Source: Gammaproteobacteria bacterium (GTDB taxonomy: Bacteria; Pseudomonadota; Gammaproteobacteria; GCA-001735895). From it: a stretch of DNA of 36,432 bases. The notes under the pieces are model-generated. The model saw nothing but the letters and a program-made list of their open reading frames with translations. It was not told the DNA's origin and made no database searches. How positions within the stretch are numbered: position 1 is the stretch's first letter; every line of letters starts with the position of its first letter. The DNA lies in NCBI GenBank assembly GCA_029862125.1, contig JAOTXY010000030.1, positions 1 to 36,432 of the forward strand, given 5' to 3'. The position numbers were made by a program, and so were the translations under genes. Shown in pieces: positions 23,293 to 31,686 of this stretch.

Positions 23293-25353
23293 CTACGCCA
23301 GCCCCAATGCCTTTTTGCGTTGGTTAGCCCAGGTTCGCAGCACCTGGTCTATGGCGAGCCCGATAAAGGCAACACAAAGGCCCAGCACTAGCCCGTTGCC
23401 GACACCGTCTTTGTCGGACAGGGATTTGAGAATCAATTGCCCGAGATCGTCGGTACCGATCAACGCACCGATGATGACCATAGACAGTGCGAACACCACG
23501 GTTTGATTGATACCGAGCGCAATATGTGGAAAGGCCATTGGCAGCTCGATAGACAGGTATCGCTGCACACGGCTGACACCGGACATCGAGCCGGCTTCCT
23601 GCAGCTGCGGCGGCACGCTCAGCATACCCTGGATCGTGTAACGCGTAGCCGGGACGGTGGCATAGACCACGATTGCGATCAGCACCGAGGTATCGGTGAC
23701 ACCGAATAACATCATCACCGGAATCAGGTAAATGAACGACGGGAAGGTCTGGAAGGTATCGCATATCGTTAGCATGATTCGCGTGCTCACTGGATGTTGG
23801 GAGCATATCGTACCCGCAGCGATGCCGATGGCGGTCGAGATCAGCACCGACAGCGTCATCAGGTAGGCGGTGATCAGCGCCCGATCCCACCATTCGGTCA
23901 GTGCGATGAATAGCAGGAATCCGCCAACAGCCAGGCCGACTCTTACCCCGCCGACGATATATCCGATTCCCATGGTCAGCACGAAAGTCGCAAACACCGG
24001 CATTGCCAGGTAAGCGGTCTTGACCGGCACCAGTACCTGGACGATCAACCACTCGTTAAACCCTTTGAGCGCGTAAAAGAACGTATCCCAGATCCAGTCG
24101 ACACCGGCCTGCCAGAAATCCTGGGTCGTAAGGCCCTTGTTGTGCGGAATCAGGTAGAGATAGTTGAAGTCTTCCTTGAACACCAACGAGCCGATTAATG
24201 CCAGGATTACGCCGACGACGAATACGACACCGAACATCAAAGAAAACTTGTGCCGCTCGACAAAAGACAGGTCGGCGAAGTAATCGACTTGCTTGTCGGC
24301 CCAGGCGAGCGACAGCCGATCGAGCATGATGGCAATCAGGACAATGCAAACTCCCAGTTCAAGAGCGAGACCGATCCTGAGCTGGTTCAATGCAATTAGT
24401 AAATTGTTACCGAGCCCCTTGGCGCCGATCAGGGATGCGATGACTACCATCGCCAGGCAGGACATGATGACCTGGTTAACCCCGATCAGGATATCTCGCC
24501 GGGCTGTCGGGATCAGCACCTTGAACAACAGTTGCCGGTTGTTGCAACCACTCATCAATCCGGCCTCGGCGACCTCGGGCGACAGTTTTTTCAGGCCCAG
24601 TAAGGTCAGCCGCACCATCGGCGGGGTTGCGAAAATGACCGTGGCGATCGCGCCGGCATGATCGCCGATACCGAAAAATACCACCACAGGGACCAGGTAG
24701 GAAAAGTGCGGCATGATTTGCATCACGTTGAGTATCGGGTTCAGCACCATCTCCACGGTTTTACTCTTGAAAGCCCAGACACCGAGCACGAGGCCGAGCA
24801 AGACCGCCATCGGCGCGGCGATCAGGACGAAGGACAGGGTTTCCATCGACGGTTCCCACTGCCCGAATACCGCGATGTAGACGAAGGTGAAACCGACGAA
24901 CAGCGCCAGCCGTGGCCCTTGCAGCGCATATCCCAGAATCGCGGCGCCACCGGCAACCACGGTCCATGGCAATGCCGGCCAGCGCGCCCACTCGTTTTCG
25001 GTCGCCCAGTCCCAACCGCTGAAGGTGACGATGGTCTTGACGCCACCGAGAAAGATTTCGCGAACGAATTCGATCATGAACAGAATTAACCCCGAAGCCG
25101 AACGCGTGAACTGGTTCATCATCGGTTTTTCTTCGTAGTCCTCGATATCCGGGTCCCAGACGTCGATCAACCACCAGTCGAACATGATGTAGTCGACCGA
25201 ACTGGTAATAATCCCCGGCAGCTTCTGGATCAGCGGTGGTAAACGCCAGAACCAGTTACCTTCGGACGGCGTGATGATGAGGCACAGCAGCACAAAAATA
25301 ACCAGCAGTAAAACAAACTGCAGGTGCTTCTTTTGCCGCAGCGCTTCGATCAT
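23293..25353 (-). CDS. proW: Betaine-type ABC importer permease, two ProW domains fused
   Basis: At 686 residues the protein is about twice the usual ProW length. It has two permease halves, each with several membrane segments and its own EAA loop: EAGLMSGCNNRQLLFKVLIP in the first half and EAGSMSGVSRVQRYLSIELP in the second. The long N-terminal and central linkers (around 30-80 and 400-440) are poorly conserved. It should form the whole membrane channel without a second permease gene. The family carries glycine betaine, proline betaine, choline or carnitine. Its ATG overlaps the proV stop (ATGA). Confidence 0.88.
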   Translation of the reverse strand: MIEALRQKKHLQFVLLLVIFVLLCLIITPSEGNWFWRLPPLIQKLPGIITSSVDYIMFDWWLIDVWDPDIEDYEEKPMMNQFTRSASGLILFMIEFVREIFLGGVKTIVTFSGWDWATENEWARWPALPWTVVAGGAAILGYALQGPRLALFVGFTFVYIAVFGQWEPSMETLSFVLIAAPMAVLLGLVLGVWAFKSKTVEMVLNPILNVMQIMPHFSYLVPVVVFFGIGDHAGAIATVIFATPPMVRLTLLGLKKLSPEVAEAGLMSGCNNRQLLFKVLIPTARRDILIGVNQVIMSCLAMVVIASLIGAKGLGNNLLIALNQLRIGLALELGVCIVLIAIMLDRLSLAWADKQVDYFADLSFVERHKFSLMFGVVFVVGVILALIGSLVFKEDFNYLYLIPHNKGLTTQDFWQAGVDWIWDTFFYALKGFNEWLIVQVLVPVKTAYLAMPVFATFVLTMGIGYIVGGVRVGLAVGGFLLFIALTEWWDRALITAYLMTLSVLISTAIGIAAGTICSQHPVSTRIMLTICDTFQTFPSFIYLIPVMMLFGVTDTSVLIAIVVYATVPATRYTIQGMLSVPPQLQEAGSMSGVSRVQRYLSIELPMAFPHIALGINQTVVFALSMVIIGALIGTDDLGQLILKSLSDKDGVGNGLVLGLCVAFIGLAIDQVLRTWANQRKKALGLA

Positions 25354-26426
25354 GATGCTTTTTCAGCCGCGTCGTCAGCGTGGCCGCCAAACAGGACGTG
25401 GACAATATGGGAAGCATGCAAAGCACCAACGATCTCACCTGCCGCATCGACAACCGCCACCGCTTTATCGGTATTCAGAACGTCCTCGGCCACGGTCTCG
25501 ATAATGGCGTCTTTTTGCACTTTCAGATCGCTGAAATCTTCATTGGGATCGTAGGGATCCATCACCGCCTCGATTTTGAGCACCTTTTCGCGCGGTACTT
25601 CCTCGGTGAACTTGCGCACGTACTCGGTGGCCGGGTTGAGCACGATATTCGACGGCGTATCGAGTTGCTCGATGATGCCATCCTTCATGATGGCAATACG
25701 ATCGGCCAGGCGCAGCGCTTCGTCGAAGTCATGGGTGACGAATAAAATGGTCTTACCGAGGACATCCTGCAGGCGCAGAAATTCGTCCTGCATCTCCTTG
25801 CGGATCAGCGGATCGAGCGCGGAAAAGGGTTCGTCGAGAAACCAGATGTCGGGTTCGATCGCGAGTGAGCGGGCGATACCGACACGCTGCTGCTGGCCGC
25901 CCGAAAGCTGCCGCGGGAAATAGTTTTCGCGGCCGGTGAGACTGACCAGATCGACCATTTCCTTGGCCCGCTGCATGCTGTCTTCGGTGCTAACTCCCTT
26001 GACCTGCAACGGGAAGGCGATGTTTTCCAGCACGGTTTTGTGCGGCAACAGCGCGAAACTCTGAAATACCATGCCCATCTTGCTGCGGCGCAGCTCGATC
26101 AGCTGCTTGTCGTTCATCGAAAGGATATCTTCGCCATCGATGTAGATTTTCCCGGCAGTTGCCTCGTTCAGCCTGGCAATGCATCGCATCAGCGTCGATT
26201 TGCCGGAACCGGACAGGCCCATGATGATCAGTAATTCGCCCTTATGCACTTCGAAGGAGGCATTGTTGACCCCGACGATACAGCCGGCTTCATGGAATTT
26301 GGCATGGTCGACGACGCCATTGGCCTGTTTCAGCATGCTGTGCGCATTATCGCCAAAAATCATGTAGACCGAATCGCAACGGATGACTGGTTCGACCGAA
26401 GTCGAAGTTTCAGCTTGAGTAGACAT
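25350..26426 (-). CDS. proV: Betaine-type ABC importer ATP-binding protein
   Basis: From ATG 26426 the protein has 358 residues; an in-frame TTG at 26459 is less likely. Walker A is GLSGSGKST, the signature is LSGGQQQRVGIARS and Walker B is WFLDEPFSALDP, followed by an H-loop histidine (FVTHDFDEAL). The C-terminal 100 residues hold a short CBS-type regulatory region, reduced compared with Escherichia coli ProV. The N-terminal insert (AHSMLKQANGVVDHAKFHEAG) is typical of ProV/OpuAA. It drives uptake by ATP hydrolysis at the inner membrane and is coupled to proW. Confidence 0.9.
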   Translation of the reverse strand: MSTQAETSTSVEPVIRCDSVYMIFGDNAHSMLKQANGVVDHAKFHEAGCIVGVNNASFEVHKGELLIIMGLSGSGKSTLMRCIARLNEATAGKIYIDGEDILSMNDKQLIELRRSKMGMVFQSFALLPHKTVLENIAFPLQVKGVSTEDSMQRAKEMVDLVSLTGRENYFPRQLSGGQQQRVGIARSLAIEPDIWFLDEPFSALDPLIRKEMQDEFLRLQDVLGKTILFVTHDFDEALRLADRIAIMKDGIIEQLDTPSNIVLNPATEYVRKFTEEVPREKVLKIEAVMDPYDPNEDFSDLKVQKDAIIETVAEDVLNTDKAVAVVDAAGEIVGALHASHIVHVLFGGHADDAAEKAS

Positions 26427-26495
26427 AGTTATATTTTTTGTTCTCCCCCGGTCCGTCAAATTAACACATTTACGCGACCAGGAAATACTTTCGGT

Positions 26496-26539
26496 TAAAA
26501 AAAAGAAACCCCCGGTCAGATGTTCTGCGCCCGGGGGTT
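26496..26539 (-). terminator. Intrinsic terminator or attenuator between proX and proV
   Basis: On the minus strand AACCCCCGG (26539-26531) pairs perfectly with CCGGGGGTT (26515-26507) over 9 bp, with a 15-nt loop. A T-rich run (26506-26496) follows. It lies after the proX stop (26575) and before the proV start (26426), so it probably limits read-through and keeps proX mRNA more abundant than proVW. Confidence 0.8.
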
Positions 26540-26574
26540 CATTGGTACTTCACGTTTTGAATCCTGCCAGCGGC

Positions 26575-27531
26575 TTACATGCCGGTTTTGGTCCAGCCTT
26601 CCCAGACGTCTTTATTGTCTGCCAGCCACTTCTTGGCGGCATCCTTGTGGTCCATCTTGTCGCTGTCAACCAGCGCGGCCATTTGACCGATTTGCGGGGT
26701 CGTGAATGACAGTTGCGAGAAGATCGTGTAGGCATGCGGATGAGTTTTCGGCATCTTGTAGTTCGCCGCTTTCTTCAGCCAGCCCTTGGGCGATCCACAT
26801 TTACCTTCACCACCGTCGGCCTTGCGGCAACCCGGGGTGAACTCGGGAAACTCGATGAAGGTGAAGCCGTCAGCGTCGGTGAAGTTCGGAGTCCAGTTGA
26901 AGATAACCGTTCCGCGACCTTCTTTCTTGGCAGAAGCGAGTTCGGTCCACAGTGCGTCGGCGCCACCGGCGAACTTGACCGTCCACTTGTCGTCGAGGCC
27001 CAGTGCCGCGAGCCGCACCGGCATCAGGTCGCCGTGCCAGCTTTGCGGGCCTTCGAGCCAGCGCCCCTTGCCGCCGGAATCGGCGGTGGCGAAGTTTTTA
27101 TAACATTCCTCGTTTTTCAGCGCTTCCCAGCTCGGCAGGCCGGGACACAGACCCTTTTCGACGACCCAGGTTGGAACGCCCATTTCCTCTAGCGTGGTTG
27201 CTTCGTGGGTGCCGGCGTCGATCACGCCGCCCTTGGCCATCGCGTTATAAAAAGACTTGCCGAAGGTGGACTGCCAGACTTCGTGAGAAATAGTGACATC
27301 GCCATTGCGAATCGACTCGTATACGGCCTGCGAATCGGCGGGCACGTACTCGACGTTATCGCCAATGCTTTCGAAAATGCCGCCGATGACGTAGGCCATG
27401 ACGATCTGGCTCGACCAGTTATGGATCGGGATGACGATCGGTTTCGTGCTGTCTTTGGCCACTGCCACGTTGGACAATCCAAACGAGGCACCAAGCAGCA
27501 ATATCACGGCTAATTTGGTATGAAATTTCAT
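26575..27531 (-). CDS. proX: Betaine-type ABC importer periplasmic binding protein
   Basis: The 318-residue protein has a signal peptide (about 1-25, ending NVAVA) and a ProX/OpuAC-type ligand-binding domain (KPIVIPIHNWSSQIVMAY, VTISHEVWQSTFGKSFYNA, GSPKGWLKKAANYKMPKTHP). Several tryptophans (W39, W86) could form the aromatic cage for a trimethylammonium group. Two cysteine pairs (PGLPSWEALKNEECYKN region and CRKADGGEGKC) could form disulfides. GAGGAG lies before the ATG. It is the first gene of the importer operon, and its exact ligand (glycine betaine, carnitine, choline) cannot be fixed here. Confidence 0.88.
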   Translation of the reverse strand: MKFHTKLAVILLLGASFGLSNVAVAKDSTKPIVIPIHNWSSQIVMAYVIGGIFESIGDNVEYVPADSQAVYESIRNGDVTISHEVWQSTFGKSFYNAMAKGGVIDAGTHEATTLEEMGVPTWVVEKGLCPGLPSWEALKNEECYKNFATADSGGKGRWLEGPQSWHGDLMPVRLAALGLDDKWTVKFAGGADALWTELASAKKEGRGTVIFNWTPNFTDADGFTFIEFPEFTPGCRKADGGEGKCGSPKGWLKKAANYKMPKTHPHAYTIFSQLSFTTPQIGQMAALVDSDKMDHKDAAKKWLADNKDVWEGWTKTGM

Positions 27532-27581
27532 TTACAGACTCTCCTCTCTAGTTATAGGTGTAGGTATTATTGGGAAGGGTA

Positions 27582-27609
27582 ATCCTACATGAAATTATTT
27601 TTTTGTAAA
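27582..27609 (-). promoter_or_regulatory. Candidate sigma-70 promoter of proX
   Basis: On the minus strand TTTACA (27609-27604) and TAGGAT (27587-27582) are 16 bp apart and about 50 bp upstream of the proX ATG, inside an AT-rich stretch. The boxes match consensus at 5 of 6 and 4 of 6 positions. Confidence 0.4.
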
Positions 27610-27699
27610 GTACCAAGCATGGACCAAATGAGTTGATTTGGTTTTTGGTTAAAAATTTAAAAATATATAAAAAAAACAATAAGATATACATTTATTTCA

Positions 27700-27780
27700 A
27701 ATAGCACTGATGCTATTCGGTAACTTACTGGTTGAGATAATTGATATCACACTTCCGGAATTTGTACCAAAATTGTACCA
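27700..27780. repeat. Palindrome and phased direct repeat upstream of proX
   Basis: The gap 27532-27914 holds no gene. AATAGCA-CTGA-TGCTATT (27700-27717) is a perfect inverted repeat. TTGTACCA occurs twice, at 27762-27769 and 27773-27780, 11 bp apart, one helical turn. Both lie upstream of the candidate proX promoter and could bind a regulator of the importer. The region 27590-27700 is strongly AT-rich. Confidence 0.4.
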
Positions 27781-27914
27781 TTAATACGACACTCGAGATA
27801 TCGTCATCAGGCTCTCCTGTCGGGAATTTCGACACATTTGCCGTGCGGGATTTCGGCCTCTTTATCGTACAGAGGAAGCTCGGCTAGTTGACCCACGTAC
27901 CTGTCATCCTCGAG

Positions 27915-28044
27915 GCACTATTTATGGTAATCATCGGTGCGATGATTGGCACCGATGATCTGGAGCAATTAGTTTTAAAATCCTTATCGGACAAACATGG
28001 TATCGGCAACGGGCTTATACGTGGCCTTTATTGGTTTGGCGTAA
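27915..28044 (+). pseudogene. Relic of a proW-type permease gene (fragment 2)
   Basis: Plus-strand codons 27915-28016 match residues 622-655 of the intact permease at 28 of 34 positions (MVIIGAMIGTDDLEQLVLKS against MVIIGALIGTDDLGQLILKS). After an 11-base deletion the match continues in another frame at 28021-28041 (VAFIGLA) and then hits a stop codon. There is no family N-terminus and no start. It is on the opposite strand to the intact permease and 5 kb from fragment 1. Confidence 0.8.
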
Positions 28045-28113
28045 AACGACCCTGGTTATTGTGGGAAATACAGCATTAGACGGATGAGTGTCCCACCGCA
28101 TGTGGTAAATTCA

Positions 28114-28677
28114 CTATATCGGGCGACCCGATCTCAGAATTATTTCGTTTATGTGATCAAGCGAAGCGACGACAAAGTCTACCGAGGGATGGGACAAGAG
28201 TTCCTTATCAAAGGGTCGCGGGGTGATAACTATCGATCCGCGGCAACCGGCGTTTTTTCCCGCCAGCGCATCGCTCAAGCGGTCGCCGACCATCCAGCTG
28301 TCCGCAAGCGAAATATCAAAATCCCCGGCCGCCTGCAGCAACATACCGGGACCCGGTTTTCTATCCGGAAAATCGATGGTTTCATCGTCGGCAGCAACCC
28401 GCACTTCGGGGCAAAAATACCATCCGTCGATAGTGGCGTCCTCGATCGCAAGCAGATCATCGAGGCGTTGCTGCACCCGGTGTAATCCGTCAACGGTTAA
28501 CAATCCCTTGCCGATTGCGGCCTGATTGGTCACGATTATCCGCAGGTAACCCGCCTGTTCCAGCTCGGTCAGCACCTGGCCGACGCCGTTCATCAGTGTT
28601 ACCTGGTCGGGATCGTTGAGATAATGTACCGCCTTGATCAAGGTGCCGTCACGATCGAAAAATACCGCTGGTTTCAA
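28114..28677 (-). CDS. gmhB: Heptose bisphosphate 7-phosphatase-like HAD enzyme
   Basis: The 187-residue protein starts at TTG 28677 with GGGAG 7 bases upstream. HAD motif I is FFDRDGTL (D8, D10), motif II is VTNQAAIGKGLL, and the later motifs are RKPGPGML and MVGDRLSDALAG. This order and length fit GmhB, which removes the 7-phosphate in ADP-heptose synthesis. Known GmhB enzymes bind zinc through a CxHxnCxC loop; here only the first cysteine remains (FCPEVRVAADDET), so the zinc site is lost. The neighbouring heptose genes support the role, although histidinol phosphatase-like activity is possible. Confidence 0.75.
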   Translation of the reverse strand: MKPAVFFDRDGTLIKAVHYLNDPDQVTLMNGVGQVLTELEQAGYLRIIVTNQAAIGKGLLTVDGLHRVQQRLDDLLAIEDATIDGWYFCPEVRVAADDETIDFPDRKPGPGMLLQAAGDFDISLADSWMVGDRLSDALAGKNAGCRGSIVITPRPFDKELLSHPSVDFVVASLDHINEIILRSGRPI

Positions 28678-28984
28678 GTTGGGCTCCCGATACGACTAGG
28701 GGTAAGTAGGGTACATTTGAATTTGAAAACAGTTCTGTTGCATCGGTTTGATCCTGGGTGCCTGCCTGGGCTTGCACTGCATTTAGAGCTATCGTTTTTC
28801 GGTTGTACCGGCTGCGCGTCAGTGTATCTGAAAACCGGATTGACATGAAATCACGGCGCCGTTTTGCATGCGTTTCATTCTGTCATCATGTGCTCTATAC
28901 TTCCACGGCATCTTTATCCGTCTTTCCGGCACGCAGTTATCGTGATTTTGAAATTTTTATCATCCCCGGTGTTGTGTCTTTTCA

Positions 28985-29010
28985 GGCCGTGTCGGCAAGG
29001 CCCGACAGCC
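28985..29010. other. Hairpin in the hldE leader; gene-free gap
   Basis: The 343-bp gap 28678-29020 holds no gene that I can support. TGTCGG (28990-28995) and CCGACA (29002-29007) pair over 6 bp with a 6-nt loop, and outer GGC/GCC bases extend it. It sits 10 bases before the hldE ATG, where no ribosome site is visible, so it could affect translation. No T-run follows. Confidence 0.35.
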
Positions 29011-29020
29011 ACTTTATTAT

Positions 29021-30448
29021 ATGAATCTTAACTTTTCGAACGCACATATTCTGGTAGTCGGCGATGTCATGCTCGACAGCTACTGGCAAGGTCAAACCGA
29101 ACGAATTTCTCCTGAAGCCCCGGTTGCGGTGGTACGTGTCAATGATAAATCATGGCGCGTGGGTGGTTCCGGCAACGTCGCCGTGAATGTTACCTCGCTC
29201 GGCGCGCGCGCCAGCCTGTTTGCGATTATGGGAGACGATGACGATGGCGAACGGCTTGTAGGCTTGCTCGAGGCTTCGGCGATCGACAATTATTGCCTGA
29301 TCGATGCGAGTATACCGACGACCAACAAGCTACGTGTTTTGTCGAAGCACCAACAGTTGATCCGGCTCGATTTTGAGCAAATCATGCATGACCTGGATGT
29401 AGAGCCGTTAGTCGAGCGCTTTAGAACTCAGCTCGATTCCGCCAGCATGGTGGTGTTGTCGGATTATGGCAAGGGCCTGCTAGGCCGGGCGCAACCCTTC
29501 GTCGCCGCGGCCAAAGAGGCCGGGGTGCCGGTTTTGGTCGATCCGAAGTCAAATAACTTTGAGGAATTTGCCGGGGCTTATCTGCTAACTCCCAATCAAC
29601 ATGAGTTCGAGGCGGTCGTGGGTAAGTGGTCGGACCCGTCTGATCTGTCAAGCAGGGCTGGCCGGGTGATCGAGCAATTCGATTTACAGGGCTTATTGAT
29701 CACCCAGGGTGAACAGGGAATGACTCTGGTCATGCGAGATCAACCGGCAGAGCACTTTCCGGCACAGGCTCAGGAAGTTTATGACGTTACCGGCGCGGGA
29801 GATACCGTGATTGCCGCGTTGTCGACTGCTCTTGGCAGCGGCATGAATCTGCACGACTCGGTTTTTCTCGCCTGTAAGGCTGCCGCTATCGTGGTCGGTC
29901 GCCTCGGTACCGCATCCGCTTCGGTCGAGGATCTGGAGAATCTGGAACGCGCAAGCTCGAACAAGCTAGCACCAGCGGTAGGCAAAATTGTCGATCACGA
30001 GACCTTGTTACAGGCGGTCGAACGCTTTAAAAGACAGGGTAAAAAAATTGTCGTCACTAATGGTTGTTTCGATTTACTGCATATCGGACATATTCGTTAT
30101 CTCGAACAGGCTTCGGCACTTGGTGATGTTTTAGTAGTCGCGGTAAACAGCGATGCTTCAGTAGGTCGGTTGAAGGGTGCAGATCGTCCCATTCATCCAC
30201 TTGCAGATCGCATGGAATTGCTGGCCGGGCTGGCCTCGGTCGATCTGGTGACAGGATTTAGTGAAGATACCCCGGAACAACTGATTTGTTCGATCGAGCC
30301 CGATATCCTGGTCAAGGGCGGTGATTATGAAGTCGATCAAATTGCCGGCAGGCAGTGCGCTGGCGAGGTGGTGTTAATCGGATATATCGACGGTAAGTCC
30401 AGCACTGATATCGTGAAAAAAATCCAGCAATCTGCGAGCGATCTTTAG
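29021..30448 (+). CDS. hldE: Bifunctional heptose 7-phosphate kinase / heptose 1-phosphate adenylyltransferase
   Basis: The 475-residue protein has two domains. Residues about 1-315 are a PfkB-family kinase (GDVMLDSYWQGQTERISPEAP; catalytic DVTGAGDTV). Residues about 340-475 are a nucleotidyltransferase (TNGCFDLLHIGHIRYL with the H-x-G-H signature; DILVKGGDY; IDGKSSTDIVKKI). It makes D-glycero-beta-D-manno-heptose 1,7-bisphosphate and then, after GmhB, ADP-heptose for the LPS inner core. It starts at ATG 29021 without a clear ribosome site. Length and both active sites match Escherichia coli HldE. Confidence 0.95.
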   Translation: MNLNFSNAHILVVGDVMLDSYWQGQTERISPEAPVAVVRVNDKSWRVGGSGNVAVNVTSLGARASLFAIMGDDDDGERLVGLLEASAIDNYCLIDASIPTTNKLRVLSKHQQLIRLDFEQIMHDLDVEPLVERFRTQLDSASMVVLSDYGKGLLGRAQPFVAAAKEAGVPVLVDPKSNNFEEFAGAYLLTPNQHEFEAVVGKWSDPSDLSSRAGRVIEQFDLQGLLITQGEQGMTLVMRDQPAEHFPAQAQEVYDVTGAGDTVIAALSTALGSGMNLHDSVFLACKAAAIVVGRLGTASASVEDLENLERASSNKLAPAVGKIVDHETLLQAVERFKRQGKKIVVTNGCFDLLHIGHIRYLEQASALGDVLVVAVNSDASVGRLKGADRPIHPLADRMELLAGLASVDLVTGFSEDTPEQLICSIEPDILVKGGDYEVDQIAGRQCAGEVVLIGYIDGKSSTDIVKKIQQSASDL

Positions 30449-30628
30449 GACAATTACTGGATAAGAGATTCCCTACCACAAGCCCTGATCGCTTACTGAT
30501 TGACAAGCGTTAACATTGTGGGATCAGAGACACGGAATATTGTTATGGTTGGCTATATTTGATTATTGCTCAAACCCGCGGGTCCATATTCATTTAGCCG
30601 AAATCCTTGGCAGCGAGTAACTAGCCCG

Positions 30629-31678
30629 CTAAAGGCAGCGTTCGACCTGCTCGATAACTGCCGCAAGACTAATCGTCGCCATCGCATCAGGGTGGCGGAC
30701 GCGCTCTCCCCATTTTGCCTGCTCCAGGCTACGGCCGTTGTAAGCTTGCAGTGAGGCAGAGTAGGTGTTCACAAGCATTGACTGACTGTTATAGGGGCCT
30801 GAACGTAACGGATTGCTGGTTGCATAAAGCCCGATCACCGGGATGCCGGCGACAGTGCCCATATGCGCTGGACCGGTGTCGGGGGCGACCAGGCATACCG
30901 ACTGTTCGAGCAGCGCCAGCAATTGCATCAGGCTGGTTTCGCCGACCAGGTTAACTGGTTTGTGCTGACAGCCCTCGAGGATGCGCCGCACGAATTCCCG
31001 CTCGGCCTCGGCAGGGCCGCCGCTGATAATAACGCGGATACCTTTACCCGCAAGGTAATCGACCAGGCTGGCGTAGCAGGCTTCAGGCCAGTTGCGCCAG
31101 TTATTTGGACGCAGACTGCTGCAGGGATTGATAACCACCGCAGGTTGTTGCCCGATAATCTCTTGCGCAAATTTACGACTGGACTCGTCGGCTTTGAGTA
31201 ACCAATCCATCTTCCGCTCTCGAATACCCAGTTTTTCGATAAATTGAAAAAAGGTATCCACTACGTGAACCCGACTAGGCCCCTCGATGTGTTGATTGCA
31301 AAAAAGTCTGTGAAAATCACGTGCACGTTGGCGATCGTATCCAATTCTGATATCGGCCTTGACCAACAGGCTAATCAGATTGGCACGCAGTGCCACCTGC
31401 ATTATCAAAAAGATATCGAAGCGCCGTCCTACCAGTTTTTTGCGCAACTCTAGATACTCTTTGGTCCCACCACGTTTGTTAAAAACGATGAACTCGATAC
31501 CGGGCAGGGATTTGACCAATTGATATTCGACGCTGCCGATGATCCAGGCGATTCTGGTTTCTGGCCACTGTTGTTGTAGGCTGGCGACCACCGGTAAAAT
31601 GTGCGTGACATCACCGATTGCGGAGAGGCGTAAAATACACAACGATGCCGGTGGTTGCAAAAATGAAAGAGCAGCCAT
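30629..31678 (-). CDS. Glycosyltransferase family 9 heptosyltransferase
   Basis: The 349-residue protein shows the GT9 pattern: an N-terminal ILRLSAIGDVTHILP motif, INPCSSLRPNNWRNWP, and the ADP-heptose-binding segment VAPDTGPAHMGTVAGIPVIGLY. It transfers L-glycero-D-manno-heptose to the LPS inner core on the cytoplasmic face of the inner membrane. WaaC-like (heptosyltransferase I) is most likely by layout, but WaaF cannot be excluded. It follows gmhA by 8 bp on the same strand, so the two form an operon. The gap 30449-30628 before the convergent hldE shows no gene or clear terminator. Confidence 0.85.
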   Translation of the reverse strand: MAALSFLQPPASLCILRLSAIGDVTHILPVVASLQQQWPETRIAWIIGSVEYQLVKSLPGIEFIVFNKRGGTKEYLELRKKLVGRRFDIFLIMQVALRANLISLLVKADIRIGYDRQRARDFHRLFCNQHIEGPSRVHVVDTFFQFIEKLGIRERKMDWLLKADESSRKFAQEIIGQQPAVVINPCSSLRPNNWRNWPEACYASLVDYLAGKGIRVIISGGPAEAEREFVRRILEGCQHKPVNLVGETSLMQLLALLEQSVCLVAPDTGPAHMGTVAGIPVIGLYATSNPLRSGPYNSQSMLVNTYSASLQAYNGRSLEQAKWGERVRHPDAMATISLAAVIEQVERCL

Positions 31679-31686
31679 TGATTCCG

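Noticed and set aside
23324-25089. Long reading frames overlapping proW in other frames
   Set aside because: Their sequences are low-complexity translations of the permease DNA, and no family resemblance is seen.
27888-28079. A 63-codon plus-strand reading frame as a small gene
   Set aside because: It is a frameshifted piece of a proW-like gene with no proper start or family N-terminus.
28084-28485. A plus-strand frame opposite gmhB
   Set aside because: It is antisense to a gene with clear HAD motifs and lacks recognisable features.
30449-30628. A terminator between hldE and the heptosyltransferase gene
   Set aside because: The CCACAA/TTGTGG and GATC words do not form a stable hairpin and no T-run follows.
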